Below, in pieces: positions 15,745-25,328 of a stretch of DNA of 37,339 nucleotides; position 1 is the first letter of the stretch, and each line of letters starts with the position of its first letter. Position numbers and translations under genes: made by a program. The notes under the pieces were generated by a model. That model did no database searches and had not been told where the DNA came from. It was given only the letters and a program-made list of their open reading frames with translations. The stretch comes from an uncultured Armatimonadota bacterium. Its GTDB lineage: Bacteria; Armatimonadota; Fimbriimonadia; Fimbriimonadales; Fimbriimonadaceae. The stretch covers positions 1 through 37,339 of the forward strand of contig CAIUHP010000069.1 of NCBI GenBank assembly GCA_903899015.1, written 5' to 3'.

Positions 15745-17441
15745 AAGCGCGCTCGAGCCGGCCACCAGTGGTTGTAAAAACACTCACGCCTGAGCAAACA
15801 CTCAGACGGCTTTTCTTAACCGTCTTCCTGCGTGGCCAGTCTGCGCGCGGATTAACTAAAGAGAACGCTCCAAAGTCAGTTGCCAGCAAGATGGGATTGA
15901 TGCTCGCCATCTATGCCGGTATGGGTGCCTTTATGACGATTTTCGCCATTGGGCAACCGGTTCTCGTGCTCTCAGTGATCCTCCACGCGATGACCTTCAT
16001 GATGCTTGGAATGCTGATCGCGACCTCGGCAGGCGAAACGCTCTTCAATAAAGAAGAATCCGAAATCCTCATGCATCGCCCCGTGACCCCGAAGATGCTC
16101 TTGCGGGCTAAGGCGATTGTGCTGATTCAAATCACGCTATACATGGCAGCGGCGATGAACCTCGTCGGGCTAGTGATAGGTGTTTTTGCGTCTGACGGCG
16201 GATGGCTCTATCCCATTGCTCACATCATCTCAACCATCGCAGAGGCCTTCTTTTGCACCGGCTTAATCATCCTTGCATACCAGCTTTGCCTCCGATTGAT
16301 TGGTCGCGAGAAACTCGAAAGTGTCATGACGACTCTTCAGGTTCTCGTCATGATCTCCATCACGGTTGGGAGCCAAATTCTGCCGCGAGCGATCGGAATT
16401 CGAGACCTCCAAACGCATGTCAATCTCGATTCTTGGTGGATCAAGCTTCTGCCCCCTGCATGGTTTGCGTCCTTTGACGACGCGCTTGCTGGAAGTGGTA
16501 GTACGAACTCTTGGGCCCTAGCGCTCATAGGGTTTGCGATTACGGGAGTCGTTCTGTGGCTCGCATTTGGAAAGCTTGCCGATGTTTATCAGAGTGGCGT
16601 TCAGTCATTGAACGAAGCCACCCGCCCTGAGCCCAAGCAGCGCACACAACACCGTTTTGCCAAGAGAATCAGCGAATCAAGATGGCTGCGGCCATTCTTG
16701 CGCAATTCCGTATCGCAGGCCTCATTTCAACTCGTTGCAGCGTACATGTTCCGCGATCGAGACACCAAACTGCGCCTCTTCCCCGGTATCGCGCCGATGC
16801 TCATCATGCCCGTCATGATGTTGTTCACGAGTCGGAGCTTCAATAGTCCATCGAGATACCCGTCAGAGCTCGCTCGACACTCTGAATTCGCTAGCAAGGC
16901 AGGTGATGGATTCGCCACATTTGCGGTTGCACTGGCTGCGTCTTACATTTGCATCATTCCTCTGATGGCTCTCAATCTGTTGAAATATTCCCAGCAGTGG
17001 CGAGCTTCCGAAGTGTTTGTCGCCGCTCCGCTAGAAGGTCCCGCCCCGATTCTTCAGGGAGCACGAACGGCAGTGATGTTTTATCTCTGCCTCCCTCTCA
17101 TCGTCGCCCTCTCAATCATCATGGTGATCATGCGGGGTCCGTCCGCCATCATGTTGATCCTGGCGGGAGCGATCGCGATACCGGTGTACGCACTACTTCC
17201 GGGACTCACTGGAAATGCAACCCCGCTCTCCAACCCCCTTGAGGAGTCGAAGAAAGCAGCCGCATTCCCGCTCATGATGCTTTCAATGTTCGGTTCGTTT
17301 GGGGTTGCAGGAGCCGCAACATTCGCTTCATCGCTAGGCTTTCTTTGGCTATTTCTGATTATTGAAGCAATCATCTCGATCGTGCTTTGCACCTTCCTGA
17401 AGGCAATCGAGGCTCGCGCAAGATGGCCCAAATTCGACTAA
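15741..17441 (+). CDS. ABC exporter membrane (permease) subunit
   Basis: This 566-residue polytopic membrane protein has roughly ten or more predicted transmembrane segments, arranged as two similar halves separated by a soluble stretch at about 290-330 rich in charged residues. It starts inside the stop of the ATP-binding gene (ATGA overlap), so the pair forms one exporter, probably as (NBD)2 with one or two copies of this large subunit. The N-terminal 60 residues are cytoplasmic and basic. I cannot assign the substrate. The next gene begins 80 bases downstream and may be transcribed separately. Confidence 0.8.
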   Translation: MKARSSRPPVVVKTLTPEQTLRRLFLTVFLRGQSARGLTKENAPKSVASKMGLMLAIYAGMGAFMTIFAIGQPVLVLSVILHAMTFMMLGMLIATSAGETLFNKEESEILMHRPVTPKMLLRAKAIVLIQITLYMAAAMNLVGLVIGVFASDGGWLYPIAHIISTIAEAFFCTGLIILAYQLCLRLIGREKLESVMTTLQVLVMISITVGSQILPRAIGIRDLQTHVNLDSWWIKLLPPAWFASFDDALAGSGSTNSWALALIGFAITGVVLWLAFGKLADVYQSGVQSLNEATRPEPKQRTQHRFAKRISESRWLRPFLRNSVSQASFQLVAAYMFRDRDTKLRLFPGIAPMLIMPVMMLFTSRSFNSPSRYPSELARHSEFASKAGDGFATFAVALAASYICIIPLMALNLLKYSQQWRASEVFVAAPLEGPAPILQGARTAVMFYLCLPLIVALSIIMVIMRGPSAIMLILAGAIAIPVYALLPGLTGNATPLSNPLEESKKAAAFPLMMLSMFGSFGVAGAATFASSLGFLWLFLIIEAIISIVLCTFLKAIEARARWPKFD

Positions 17442-17521
17442 GGCAGATGCCTCTTCTCCCACGAATTAGCATTTCTTTATTACATCTCCACAAAGCTGAA
17501 CCGATTCAGTAAACTTAGCTC

Positions 17522-18262
17522 ATGTCAGCGTTGATACACGAGCTCCAGCGTCGGGAGCTACAGGAGAAGGGTTACACCGTGCTCCAAAACCTTTTCACTC
17601 CGGCTGAGATGGCCGAGTTGGCCAGCCAGATTGAAGACCACCAACGGCGGCACGTCGAGAACTTGAAGGCCATGGGTGGCACAGATGGTGGGATCTCGCG
17701 AGCCGAAGAAATTACCTTTACCGATCACCTCGCTGAGAATGACGCCAACATCATGAAATTCGTCAAGCGAGACGAGTTTGTTGACATCACAACCGCGCTT
17801 CTTGGACCGGACACCGACCTCTATTGGAACCAATCCGTTTACAAAGCAGGTCATGGAACGAAGCAGTTTCCATGGCATCAAGACGACGGGTACATGAACG
17901 TCGACCCGAGCCCATATCTGACCATTTGGCTCGCCGTGAACGATGTGACGGTCGAAAATGGGTGCGTTTGGTTTTTACCGGGAAGCCACTTGCATGGTGT
18001 GATCAATCACGAAGACACCCCGATTGGTAAGGCGTGTTATTCCTTGGATGATCCCGATCAAGGTGTCCCGGCACCTTTGACCTGCGGGTCGGCAGCGGTG
18101 TTTTGGTCGACGACCATGCACAAGAGCGGTCTGAATGTTTCAGATGGCATGCGAAAAGGCTTCGTGATTCAGTATTGCCAAGCGGGTCTAAAGTATTTGC
18201 ATAACCAAGAAACGATCACTGGACTCACGCCAGTGGCTCGAAACAACGAAGCGGCCCAGTAA
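17522..18262 (+). CDS. Phytanoyl-CoA dioxygenase (PhyH)-family Fe(II)/2-oxoglutarate oxygenase
   Basis: The 246-residue protein shows the double-stranded beta-helix iron site: 'PWHQDDGY' gives His119 and Asp121, and 'TTMHKSGLN' gives His200. Arg211 in 'GMRKGFVIQY' is placed to bind 2-oxoglutarate. The strand 'LTIWLAVNDVTVENGCVWFL' followed by 'PGSHLHG' is very typical of the family. PhyH enzymes hydroxylate diverse small molecules using O2 and 2-oxoglutarate. The gene ends 4 bases before the transporter fusion gene, and a second PhyH gene ends the operon, so a role in modifying the transported compound is likely but inferred. Confidence 0.9.
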   Translation: MSALIHELQRRELQEKGYTVLQNLFTPAEMAELASQIEDHQRRHVENLKAMGGTDGGISRAEEITFTDHLAENDANIMKFVKRDEFVDITTALLGPDTDLYWNQSVYKAGHGTKQFPWHQDDGYMNVDPSPYLTIWLAVNDVTVENGCVWFLPGSHLHGVINHEDTPIGKACYSLDDPDQGVPAPLTCGSAAVFWSTTMHKSGLNVSDGMRKGFVIQYCQAGLKYLHNQETITGLTPVARNNEAAQ

Positions 18263-18266
18263 CCTC

Positions 18267-20639
18267 GTGCGTATTCTTTTATGCCTCTTGTTTGGGCTGC
18301 TTGGCATCTGCAGCTTTGCCCAGTCAATCACCCTTCGACTTTCATCGTGGGAGGGTGACGAGGCTTTACGTATTCAACGCAAGGCCCTTTCGGAATTTGA
18401 GAAAGCGCATCCCAATATCCGAGTCAAGCTAGAAGGCAATGACTACGGAGTCTATTTTCAAAAGATCCTGACCCAAGTCGCCTCGGAAACAGCTCCCGAC
18501 GTCTCGATGATGACGTTCGAACACTTCCAGGCTTTTGGAAAGCGGCACGTGCTCTTGCCGCTAGACGATTTCTGCGCAAACACTCCTGGGTTTGACCTAT
18601 CGGAGTATTACCCGGAGATGATTCGAGCCCATCGATATGATGGAAAGCTCTACGTTCTCCCTCGCGATATCGCACCTCACGGCTTGATTTTCTATAACCG
18701 AAGGCTGTTTCGAGAAGCGGGCATTCCCTATCCCAAAACGTCTTGGACCTGGGATTACCAAGAGCGCCCTGAGCTGAAAGAACAAGACTTCCTGACGGTG
18801 ATGCATCGCTTGACAAAATTTGACGCAAGCGGAAAGACAACTCAATATGGATTTGCGTGTGATCCCACTTTCCTAGCTCGAACTTTTGCTTTCAGCCAGG
18901 GAGCTCGACTGCTTGACGACTATCAGAACCCCACAAAGATTCTTTACGGTTCTCCAATCACCATCAAGTCTTTCGACTTGGTTTCCGATCTGATCTACAA
19001 AAAACATTGGATGCCTTCGCTGACTGAACTAGCTTCTGTGATGCAAACGGACGCCGGTGAACTCTTCCGAAAGGGCAAGATTGCCATGATGCAGAGCGGC
19101 ATTTGGGAGGTTCCCAACATGCGGCTCAACCTTATACCGGGCACGCCTGGATTCTTTGATTGGGATATTACAATCATGCCCGGCTTCAAAGACGGCCGCC
19201 TGAAATTCACGACCGGAGGCTCTGGATACGCGATATTGGCTCAGACGAAACACCCTAAGGAAGCTTGGGAATTGGTCAAGTGGATGGCAGGGCCCAAAGG
19301 CATGCTCGGACTGGCGGCGAGCGGCCTCGCTCAACCAGCAATCAGACGGCTCGCGCTATCCGAGCCGTGGATTCCAGGTCCGACAACGCCGGAACCCATG
19401 CGATATCCACCCAGTCGCTTAATCACTGACGAAGCCGTAAAATACGTGATCTTCCCTCCGACTTCCGAACATTGGGATGATCTTGAGACCTTTCTCAACA
19501 GCCGTATCAGCAGCATCTGGTCTCGGGAAATGACTCCCAAACAGGCGCTAACGCTCGGTGTGAAAGAAGCTCAAGAGCGGTTAGACCAGATCAATAAGAT
19601 TGAGCACCTTCCCGAGTTTCCGTGGCCCGTTGGTTTGGGATTAGGGGCATTGATTCTGATCTTGTTGGGCGCATGGATTTGGTTGCCAAGCATGCGCAAC
19701 CGCCCCTCTCCACGACAGAGAAAGACTAATCAATCCGCTTATAAGTTCCTAGCTCCTTGGCTGATCGGGTTTACGGTTTTCACCGCCGGTCCGATGTTGC
19801 TTTCACTCATGATGAGCTTCACCGATTGGGACATGATCTTGCCCGCTCGGAACCGGATGTTCGGAAACTACATTGAGGCATTTACGACCGACCCTCGATT
19901 CTGGATTTCACTACGGGTCACCTGTACTTACACTTTTATCTCGGTTCCTCTGGGTCTCCTCACCTCGCTCGGTTTAGCACTCCTCCTTAACCAGCCGATC
20001 AAAGGAATCCCCATTTTTCGAACGTGCTTTTATGTTCCGACCGTAGGTAGCGCAGTCGCAGCCGCATTGATCTGGAAACGGTTACTACAGCCCCAAACGG
20101 GCCTAATCAACACCATCATTTATGGATTTGACGGGAAGGGTGACTTCCTCGGACTGGCAACGCTTCTCCATCCGTTTGTGCCGCCGGGTCAAACCCAAGT
20201 TGACTGGCTGGGAAGTGAGCGCACCGCGCTCGCAGGAATCATCTTGATGTCGCTCTGGGGCTTCGCGAACGTGATTGTGTTGCTAGCCGGCCTACAAGGC
20301 ATCCCTCAATATTATTACGAGGCAGCTGTACTCGACGGAGCCAACGCGCCTAGGCGGTTCCGCCACGTCACTCTGCCTCTCCTCACCCCGGCAATCTTTT
20401 TCTCCCTCGTCACTGGATTCATCGGTAGTTTTCAAACCTTCACTCAAACGTTCGTTCTGACGAGCGGAGGTCCCGGGAACGCAACTCAGTTCTACATGTT
20501 GAACCTGTATAACCAAGCGTTCAACGGTTTGCGAATGGGATATTCCTCAGCACTTGCCTGGATTCTTTTCTTCCTCATTCTGGGCTTTACAATCGTTCAA
20601 TTCAAGGGAAGCAAGTGGGTTCACACGGAGGTGGGTTAG
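18267..20639 (+). CDS. Fusion of a sugar-binding protein (family 1) with an ABC sugar permease (MalF-like)
   Basis: This single 790-codon frame starts at GTG. Residues 1-19 are a signal peptide ending 'CSFAQS'. Residues 20-440 are a family 1 extracellular solute-binding domain ('LRLSSWEGDEALRIQRKAL', 'GKLYVLPRDIAPHGLIFYN', 'MMQSGIWEV'). A transmembrane helix at about 455-475 tethers it, and residues 490-790 form a six-helix MalF-type permease with the EAA loop 'YYYEAAVLDGANAPRRFRHV' near 684. The binding protein is normally a separate lipoprotein or periplasmic protein, so here it is fixed to its channel one-to-one. The partner permease begins right after the stop. No ATPase gene is nearby. 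Confidence 0.9.
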   Translation: MRILLCLLFGLLGICSFAQSITLRLSSWEGDEALRIQRKALSEFEKAHPNIRVKLEGNDYGVYFQKILTQVASETAPDVSMMTFEHFQAFGKRHVLLPLDDFCANTPGFDLSEYYPEMIRAHRYDGKLYVLPRDIAPHGLIFYNRRLFREAGIPYPKTSWTWDYQERPELKEQDFLTVMHRLTKFDASGKTTQYGFACDPTFLARTFAFSQGARLLDDYQNPTKILYGSPITIKSFDLVSDLIYKKHWMPSLTELASVMQTDAGELFRKGKIAMMQSGIWEVPNMRLNLIPGTPGFFDWDITIMPGFKDGRLKFTTGGSGYAILAQTKHPKEAWELVKWMAGPKGMLGLAASGLAQPAIRRLALSEPWIPGPTTPEPMRYPPSRLITDEAVKYVIFPPTSEHWDDLETFLNSRISSIWSREMTPKQALTLGVKEAQERLDQINKIEHLPEFPWPVGLGLGALILILLGAWIWLPSMRNRPSPRQRKTNQSAYKFLAPWLIGFTVFTAGPMLLSLMMSFTDWDMILPARNRMFGNYIEAFTTDPRFWISLRVTCTYTFISVPLGLLTSLGLALLLNQPIKGIPIFRTCFYVPTVGSAVAAALIWKRLLQPQTGLINTIIYGFDGKGDFLGLATLLHPFVPPGQTQVDWLGSERTALAGIILMSLWGFANVIVLLAGLQGIPQYYYEAAVLDGANAPRRFRHVTLPLLTPAIFFSLVTGFIGSFQTFTQTFVLTSGGPGNATQFYMLNLYNQAFNGLRMGYSSALAWILFFLILGFTIVQFKGSKWVHTEVG

Positions 20640-21485
20640 TTGGTCAACCGGTCACCGTTCGGCCGTTTCGGGTTAGCCCTTACTTGGCTGGTGCTTCTCA
20701 TGGGCTCGGTTGCCATGCTCGTTCCGTTCTACATCATGGTGACGACATCGCTCAAGTCCCCCGATGACATTGCTACAAGCTCCTACCTTGCTTGGCCGAG
20801 AACTTTGGAATGGAAGAACTATGTGACCGTGTTGACCAATGTCAACGTAAGCTTTCCATTGTTCTTCCGAAACACCGCTTTCATTGCGATTTGCTCGACC
20901 ATTGGCGTGGTCCTGTCTTCGGCACTGGTCGCATTTCCATTCGCACGTCTCAATTTTGACGGGAAGAACAAGCTCTTCACGCTTTTGCTCAGCACGATGA
21001 TGTTGCCAGGAATCGTAACGATGATTCCGAACTACGTTTTGTTTAAGTACCTGCACTGGGTTGACACTTATAATCCACTGATCATCCCGGCTTTTTTCGG
21101 TGGAGGGGCTTACAACATCTTCTTGATGCGCCAATTCTTCATGGGAATCCCCAAGGACCTTGATGAAGCGGCCATGCTCGACGGTGCAACCAACGCAGTT
21201 ACCTTTTGGCGAGTCATCATGCCGTTGGCAAAACCGGCTTTGGCAACGGTTGCCGTTTTCTCCTTCGTCGGATCCTGGCAAGATTTCATGGGTCCACTAA
21301 TCTATATCAATGACCCAAACAAGCAGACCTTAGAAGTTGGACTCCGAACTTACACGAGCCTTACCGGAACTCAATTTCACTTGGTGATGGCTGCTGCGGT
21401 GATGGTCACCACTCCGCTGATCATCCTTTTTTTCTTCACTCAACGATTTTTCGTAAAAGGAATCGTCATGACCGGTATCAAGTAG
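20640..21485 (+). CDS. ABC sugar permease (MalG-like)
   Basis: The 281-residue inner-membrane protein has six predicted transmembrane helices and the EAA motif 'DLDEAAMLDGATNAVTFWRV' at about 179-198 followed by 'MPLAKPALATV', as in MalG/CUT1 permeases. It begins with TTG immediately after the TAG of the fusion gene, so the two permeases are translationally linked and should form the heterodimeric channel. A family ATPase (MsmX/MalK type) would have to come from elsewhere in the genome. Confidence 0.9.
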   Translation: MVNRSPFGRFGLALTWLVLLMGSVAMLVPFYIMVTTSLKSPDDIATSSYLAWPRTLEWKNYVTVLTNVNVSFPLFFRNTAFIAICSTIGVVLSSALVAFPFARLNFDGKNKLFTLLLSTMMLPGIVTMIPNYVLFKYLHWVDTYNPLIIPAFFGGGAYNIFLMRQFFMGIPKDLDEAAMLDGATNAVTFWRVIMPLAKPALATVAVFSFVGSWQDFMGPLIYINDPNKQTLEVGLRTYTSLTGTQFHLVMAAAVMVTTPLIILFFFTQRFFVKGIVMTGIK

Positions 21486-21493
21486 GAATCCCC

Positions 21494-22336
21494 ATGCCCA
21501 TCCTCACGTTCAAAGCCCCGAACCTCGCTAACAGTCCCGAACTCGCTCAAGCTATTGATGCCCTCAATCGAGATGGCATCGTCGTTCTAGAAGATGCCAT
21601 TGATCTGGACCATCTCGCAATCCTAAGGGCTCGCTGCCTGGAGGATATCGAACTGTTACTTAATCGGCCGGATAAGCCATTTAACTGGAATCCTGGCAAT
21701 CTGCAACAAGATCCGCCGCCGTTTCCGCCCTACCTGTTTCGAGACGTTTTGGTAAATGATGCGGTCATCGCGGTGACCAAAGGGATCTTAGGTGCAGGCC
21801 TAAAGAGCGCATTCTATAGCGGTAACACCGCCCTTCCAAGCCCACACCGACAACCCGTCCACGCTGATTCCGGGCAGCTATGGCCCAATTTAAAAGTTGC
21901 CCACCCTGCCTATGCCATTGTCGTAAACGTTCCCTTGGTTGACATGAACGCTGAAAACGGCGTTACCGAAATGTGGCCGGGAACTCATCGCGATACCACA
22001 GTCATCATGCAGACCGGCGACATCAAGGTGAGTCAGGAAGCGCTCGAAGCGCAAAAGAAGATTGAGGGCCCTATACAACCGACAGTAAAACTAGGAAGCG
22101 TTGTTTTAAGGGACATCCGAATGTGGCATGCAGGGATGCCGAATCACACTCAAGACCCCAGACCCATGATTGCCATGATCCACTTCGTGTCCTGGTGGCC
22201 CACTAACGCGCTCAAATTCCCAGTTGGTACCGAAGAGATCTTCGCGCACCCAGACCTTATCACCCATGCCGACTTCGTTGAAAAACCTGTCGATTACATA
22301 TCTGCGCCTGGGTCTTACGAATTCGAACAGAAGTAA
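21494..22336 (+). CDS. Second phytanoyl-CoA dioxygenase (PhyH)-family oxygenase
   Basis: This is a 280-residue Fe(II)/2-oxoglutarate oxygenase. 'PVHADSGQLW' supplies His123 and Asp125, 'MWHAGMPNHT' supplies His212, and Arg223 in 'DPRPMIAMIH' is the likely 2-oxoglutarate anchor. 'ENGVTEMWPGTH' is the usual strand-turn. It starts 8 bases after the permease gene with AGGA upstream, so it is the last gene of the PhyH-transporter-PhyH operon. It is clearly diverged from the first PhyH protein, suggesting a different step or substrate rather than a recent duplication. Confidence 0.9.
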   Translation: MPILTFKAPNLANSPELAQAIDALNRDGIVVLEDAIDLDHLAILRARCLEDIELLLNRPDKPFNWNPGNLQQDPPPFPPYLFRDVLVNDAVIAVTKGILGAGLKSAFYSGNTALPSPHRQPVHADSGQLWPNLKVAHPAYAIVVNVPLVDMNAENGVTEMWPGTHRDTTVIMQTGDIKVSQEALEAQKKIEGPIQPTVKLGSVVLRDIRMWHAGMPNHTQDPRPMIAMIHFVSWWPTNALKFPVGTEEIFAHPDLITHADFVEKPVDYISAPGSYEFEQK

Positions 22337-22572
22337 ACAAAGTCACCGGTGTCAAAGGTCTTACATGAAGGAGGTCAGAATCGTCCTTCTGGCGATGCCG
22401 TAGGGAGGCAGTTGGTTGGAGTCTGAAATCAATTTAGGTTGCTTCAACCAGCATGTTCAATTATCCAAGTTACAGGCTGACGACGCTTCGAGGTATTTGA
22501 CGTGCTAATAACGTTAGCAAATAGAAAGTATTGACGGTCTAGACACGGATCAGTAATAATGCGTGATTAAAA

Positions 22573-24627
22573 TTGGCAGTAAATCAGTTGCAGCATGAAA
22601 TTGCAAGCCGTCGGTCTGTCACGGCATGTGCGATCGGTCTCATCGTATTGGCTACTTTGGCTACGTCTGCATGGGTAGTTAGCGCGTCGCCAGTAACTTC
22701 AGTTTTTCCCGGCTGGGTTCGACTTGATCCGACCTCGGCTTTCCTATTTCTCACTTCTGGTTTTGCTCTACTCGCACGGTCCTATGCCGTATCCTTTTCA
22801 AGGACTGCCTTACTTGCCGCGTCGGGGTTGATGTTGCTAGTAGGCACCACAAAAGGTATTGGCTATCTACTTGAACATAACGTTTCGGCGGATCGATTTC
22901 TTTATTGGTCCAATTTTGGTTACTCAGGGGCACATCAGGGCAGCGGGCTTGCACCCAATACGTCCCTCTGCTTCGTCCTGATGGGCTTCGCCTTAGCCGT
23001 TTTTTCATCGTCTAGAGGTAAGGCGATTATTCCGAGTGCTGCAGTCATCGTTGCCCTGACTGTTGGAATCGCAAGCTTCGTTGGATTTGCCTTCACCACG
23101 ACGACGTCAGCATCTTTAGGGCCTTATGCTCCAATGGCGTTCCCGATGAACCTGTGCTTCCTCATGCTCGGAACCGCCGCCATCGCGCTTCGACCCGATA
23201 CTGGTATTGCAAAACTATTCACAGACAAATCGATAGGTTCGGTTCTCGTTCGACGCCTGCTCCCAGTTGTGGTGCTCGCCCCGTTTGTCATAAGCATTGT
23301 CAGGCTGCTAGCGGTTCACCATGGCCTGCTTCCTTCGGCAGTCGCAACGGCTCTTGCGATCGTTATCACCATACTCTTCATCGTTTACTTGATCATCAGC
23401 ACGGCCATCATGCTGAATATATCGGATGCTCGTCGTCAACATGCTGAGCAGCAAATGCAGATACTGGCGGAACAACTTCGAGAGGAAGCCACGAAATCCA
23501 AAGCTGCAAATCAATCGAAGTCACTCTTCCTCGCAAACATGAGTCACGAGATTCGCACCCCGATCAATGGAGTGTTAGGAACCAGCGAAATTCTGTCTAT
23601 GCGGGATTTGGATCCTGAGGTTCGTAAACTCGTGGGAATTGTTCGAGCAAGTGGTGAGACCCTTTTGAGGGTCATCAACGACATTCTCGACTTCTCAAAA
23701 ATCGAAGCAGGAAAGCTAGAGATTGAGCGTACACCCTGCAACTTGTCGATTCTCGTGAACGACATTGTTGTTCTGTATCAAGCTCAAGCCGAAGCCAGAG
23801 GGATATCGATGTCCGTTGACATTCCTGAAAAGGATCCTCCGATTGCCTCAGCGGACCCAGTACGCATCAAGCAGATTTTGGCCAACTTGATCTCGAACGC
23901 CATTAAATTCACATCGTCTGGCGAGGTGCGTGTAGCACTAGAATTTACCGAGATCGACGAAAATCGGATTCAAGCGATGCTATCTGTGAAGGACACGGGG
24001 ATTGGCATTCCCGTGGATCGTCAATCTGTTATATTTGATCATTTCACGCAAGTTGACGAATCAACTCACAGGCGATTTGGAGGGACCGGGCTCGGCCTAG
24101 CGATCTGCAAGAGACTCGTCGAGCTTATGGGCGGCGATATCACTCTCACGAGCCAGGCTGGGCACGGATCCATCTTCGTCGTTCGACTCGAGCTCCCTAC
24201 GGTCAAGGCGGGAGATGAAAAAGTCATCCCACTTGAGCCTATCCAATTCCCTTCTGGTCGTCGGTTCCTGCTTGCAGAAGATAATGAAGTGAATGCGATG
24301 GTGGCAACTGCACTGTTAGAGAGCTTAGGTTGCTCCGTTCATGTTGTCGGCGACGGGCTATCCGCCATAGCAGCGGTTGCCTCTAAGCAATTTGATGCCG
24401 TGCTGATGGATATCCATATGCCAATCTGCGACGGGTTAGAAGCAACTCGAACGATTCGCCAGATTCCGGATGTAGCCAACATTAAGATCATTGCCCTCAC
24501 CGCAAGCGCTTTGTCAGAAGACCGACGAGCCTGCCTGGAAGCCGGCATCGATGGATTCTTGAGCAAACCCTTTACGCGAGACGGCCTCGTCGCGGCACTC
24601 ACAAGCGACCAGTTCCACGTTCTTTAA
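22573..24627 (+). CDS. Membrane-bound hybrid histidine kinase
   Basis: The 684-residue protein starts at TTG. Residues 1-285 contain about eight transmembrane helices forming an integral sensor region. A short coiled coil (about 290-315) leads into the dimerisation/phosphoacceptor helix 'LANMSHEIRTPINGVLG' with His325. The kinase ATPase domain follows, with N box 'QILANLISNAIKFT', G1 'VKDTGIGIP' and G2 'FGGTGLGLAI'. A C-terminal receiver domain (about 560-684) has the acidic pair in 'LLAEDNEVNA', Asp613 in 'VLMDIHMP' and Lys in 'LSKPF'. It autophosphorylates and relays phosphate, but no histidine phosphotransfer or DNA-binding partner is encoded next to it. The ligand is unknown. Confidence 0.9.
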   Translation: MAVNQLQHEIASRRSVTACAIGLIVLATLATSAWVVSASPVTSVFPGWVRLDPTSAFLFLTSGFALLARSYAVSFSRTALLAASGLMLLVGTTKGIGYLLEHNVSADRFLYWSNFGYSGAHQGSGLAPNTSLCFVLMGFALAVFSSSRGKAIIPSAAVIVALTVGIASFVGFAFTTTTSASLGPYAPMAFPMNLCFLMLGTAAIALRPDTGIAKLFTDKSIGSVLVRRLLPVVVLAPFVISIVRLLAVHHGLLPSAVATALAIVITILFIVYLIISTAIMLNISDARRQHAEQQMQILAEQLREEATKSKAANQSKSLFLANMSHEIRTPINGVLGTSEILSMRDLDPEVRKLVGIVRASGETLLRVINDILDFSKIEAGKLEIERTPCNLSILVNDIVVLYQAQAEARGISMSVDIPEKDPPIASADPVRIKQILANLISNAIKFTSSGEVRVALEFTEIDENRIQAMLSVKDTGIGIPVDRQSVIFDHFTQVDESTHRRFGGTGLGLAICKRLVELMGGDITLTSQAGHGSIFVVRLELPTVKAGDEKVIPLEPIQFPSGRRFLLAEDNEVNAMVATALLESLGCSVHVVGDGLSAIAAVASKQFDAVLMDIHMPICDGLEATRTIRQIPDVANIKIIALTASALSEDRRACLEAGIDGFLSKPFTRDGLVAALTSDQFHVL

Positions 24628-24674
24628 GTCAAGTAGTTTCAGCTTTTCTTGCCCTTTGCTTTGGGCATTGGAGG

Positions 24675-25196
24675 CTACTTCTTGGGCTGAACAACTCGGG
24701 CGAACAAATATTCGTGTCGAAACTGGAAACTGCCGTTAACGGGTTTGGTTTCTCTCAGAATGTCAAGGCTCGTCGAGTTGAGAGTGATTGTCTCGCGCAC
24801 TTCTACAGGGGCATCGTTCTCCGTTGCCTTGCCTGACAAGATTAATGTTCCCAGACCGCTTGATTGCAGCTTCTTCAGACCTTGAACCTGATAGACATCC
24901 GTTGACTTTCCGTCGGCGGATCGAATGGTGTAGCTCAAAGCGGTTTCATCCAAAGAGACTAAGTCCTTGTCTTGAACAATCTTGTCCGGGCCATCATCGT
25001 AGACGTAGCGCATTGTCACCGAATTATCAGACTTTGTGCGAGAGATCCGCAGCATCGTAGGCAACTTGACACGAGAATTATCGGAGTAATCGCGATACTC
25101 TAGCGTCCCAATCCAGTTACCAAGAAGCGCCTTTTCAAACTGCGGCAGGTCAGCCGACTGGCCCTGGGTAAGTAGCGCAATGCAAGCGATGAACAT
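24675..25196 (-). CDS. Small secreted protein of unknown function
   Basis: The 173-residue protein starts with a short signal-peptide-like segment ('MFIACIALLTQGQSA'). The mature part is rich in alternating beta-strand patterns starting at 'LLGNWIGTLEYRDYSDNS', which suggests a small lipocalin-like or other beta-barrel fold. No family is assigned. It is convergent with the sensor kinase (47-base gap) and divergent from the GH20 gene. No functional link is visible. Confidence 0.65.
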   Translation of the reverse strand: MFIACIALLTQGQSADLPQFEKALLGNWIGTLEYRDYSDNSRVKLPTMLRISRTKSDNSVTMRYVYDDGPDKIVQDKDLVSLDETALSYTIRSADGKSTDVYQVQGLKKLQSSGLGTLILSGKATENDAPVEVRETITLNSTSLDILRETKPVNGSFQFRHEYLFARVVQPKK

Positions 25197-25328
25197 TAAA
25201 GGTAACTACGACAGAAGGTGTGAGAACAATCGCAACTCATTCCATGGTTTATATCTGGGTAGGGCTACAAGCCGGTTCAGATTTGTCAGCCTAGTTTTAG
25301 TGAGCTCGGATAGACTGCGAACTTCCTT

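Noticed and set aside
20673-21281. 202-codon minus-strand frame within the MalG-like permease gene
   Set aside because: Antisense to a clear permease, with highly charged meaningless composition and no start context.
24645-24665. Bidirectional terminator between the kinase and the small secreted protein
   Set aside because: TGCCC...GGGCA forms only a 5-bp stem with an 8-base loop and no T-run on either strand.
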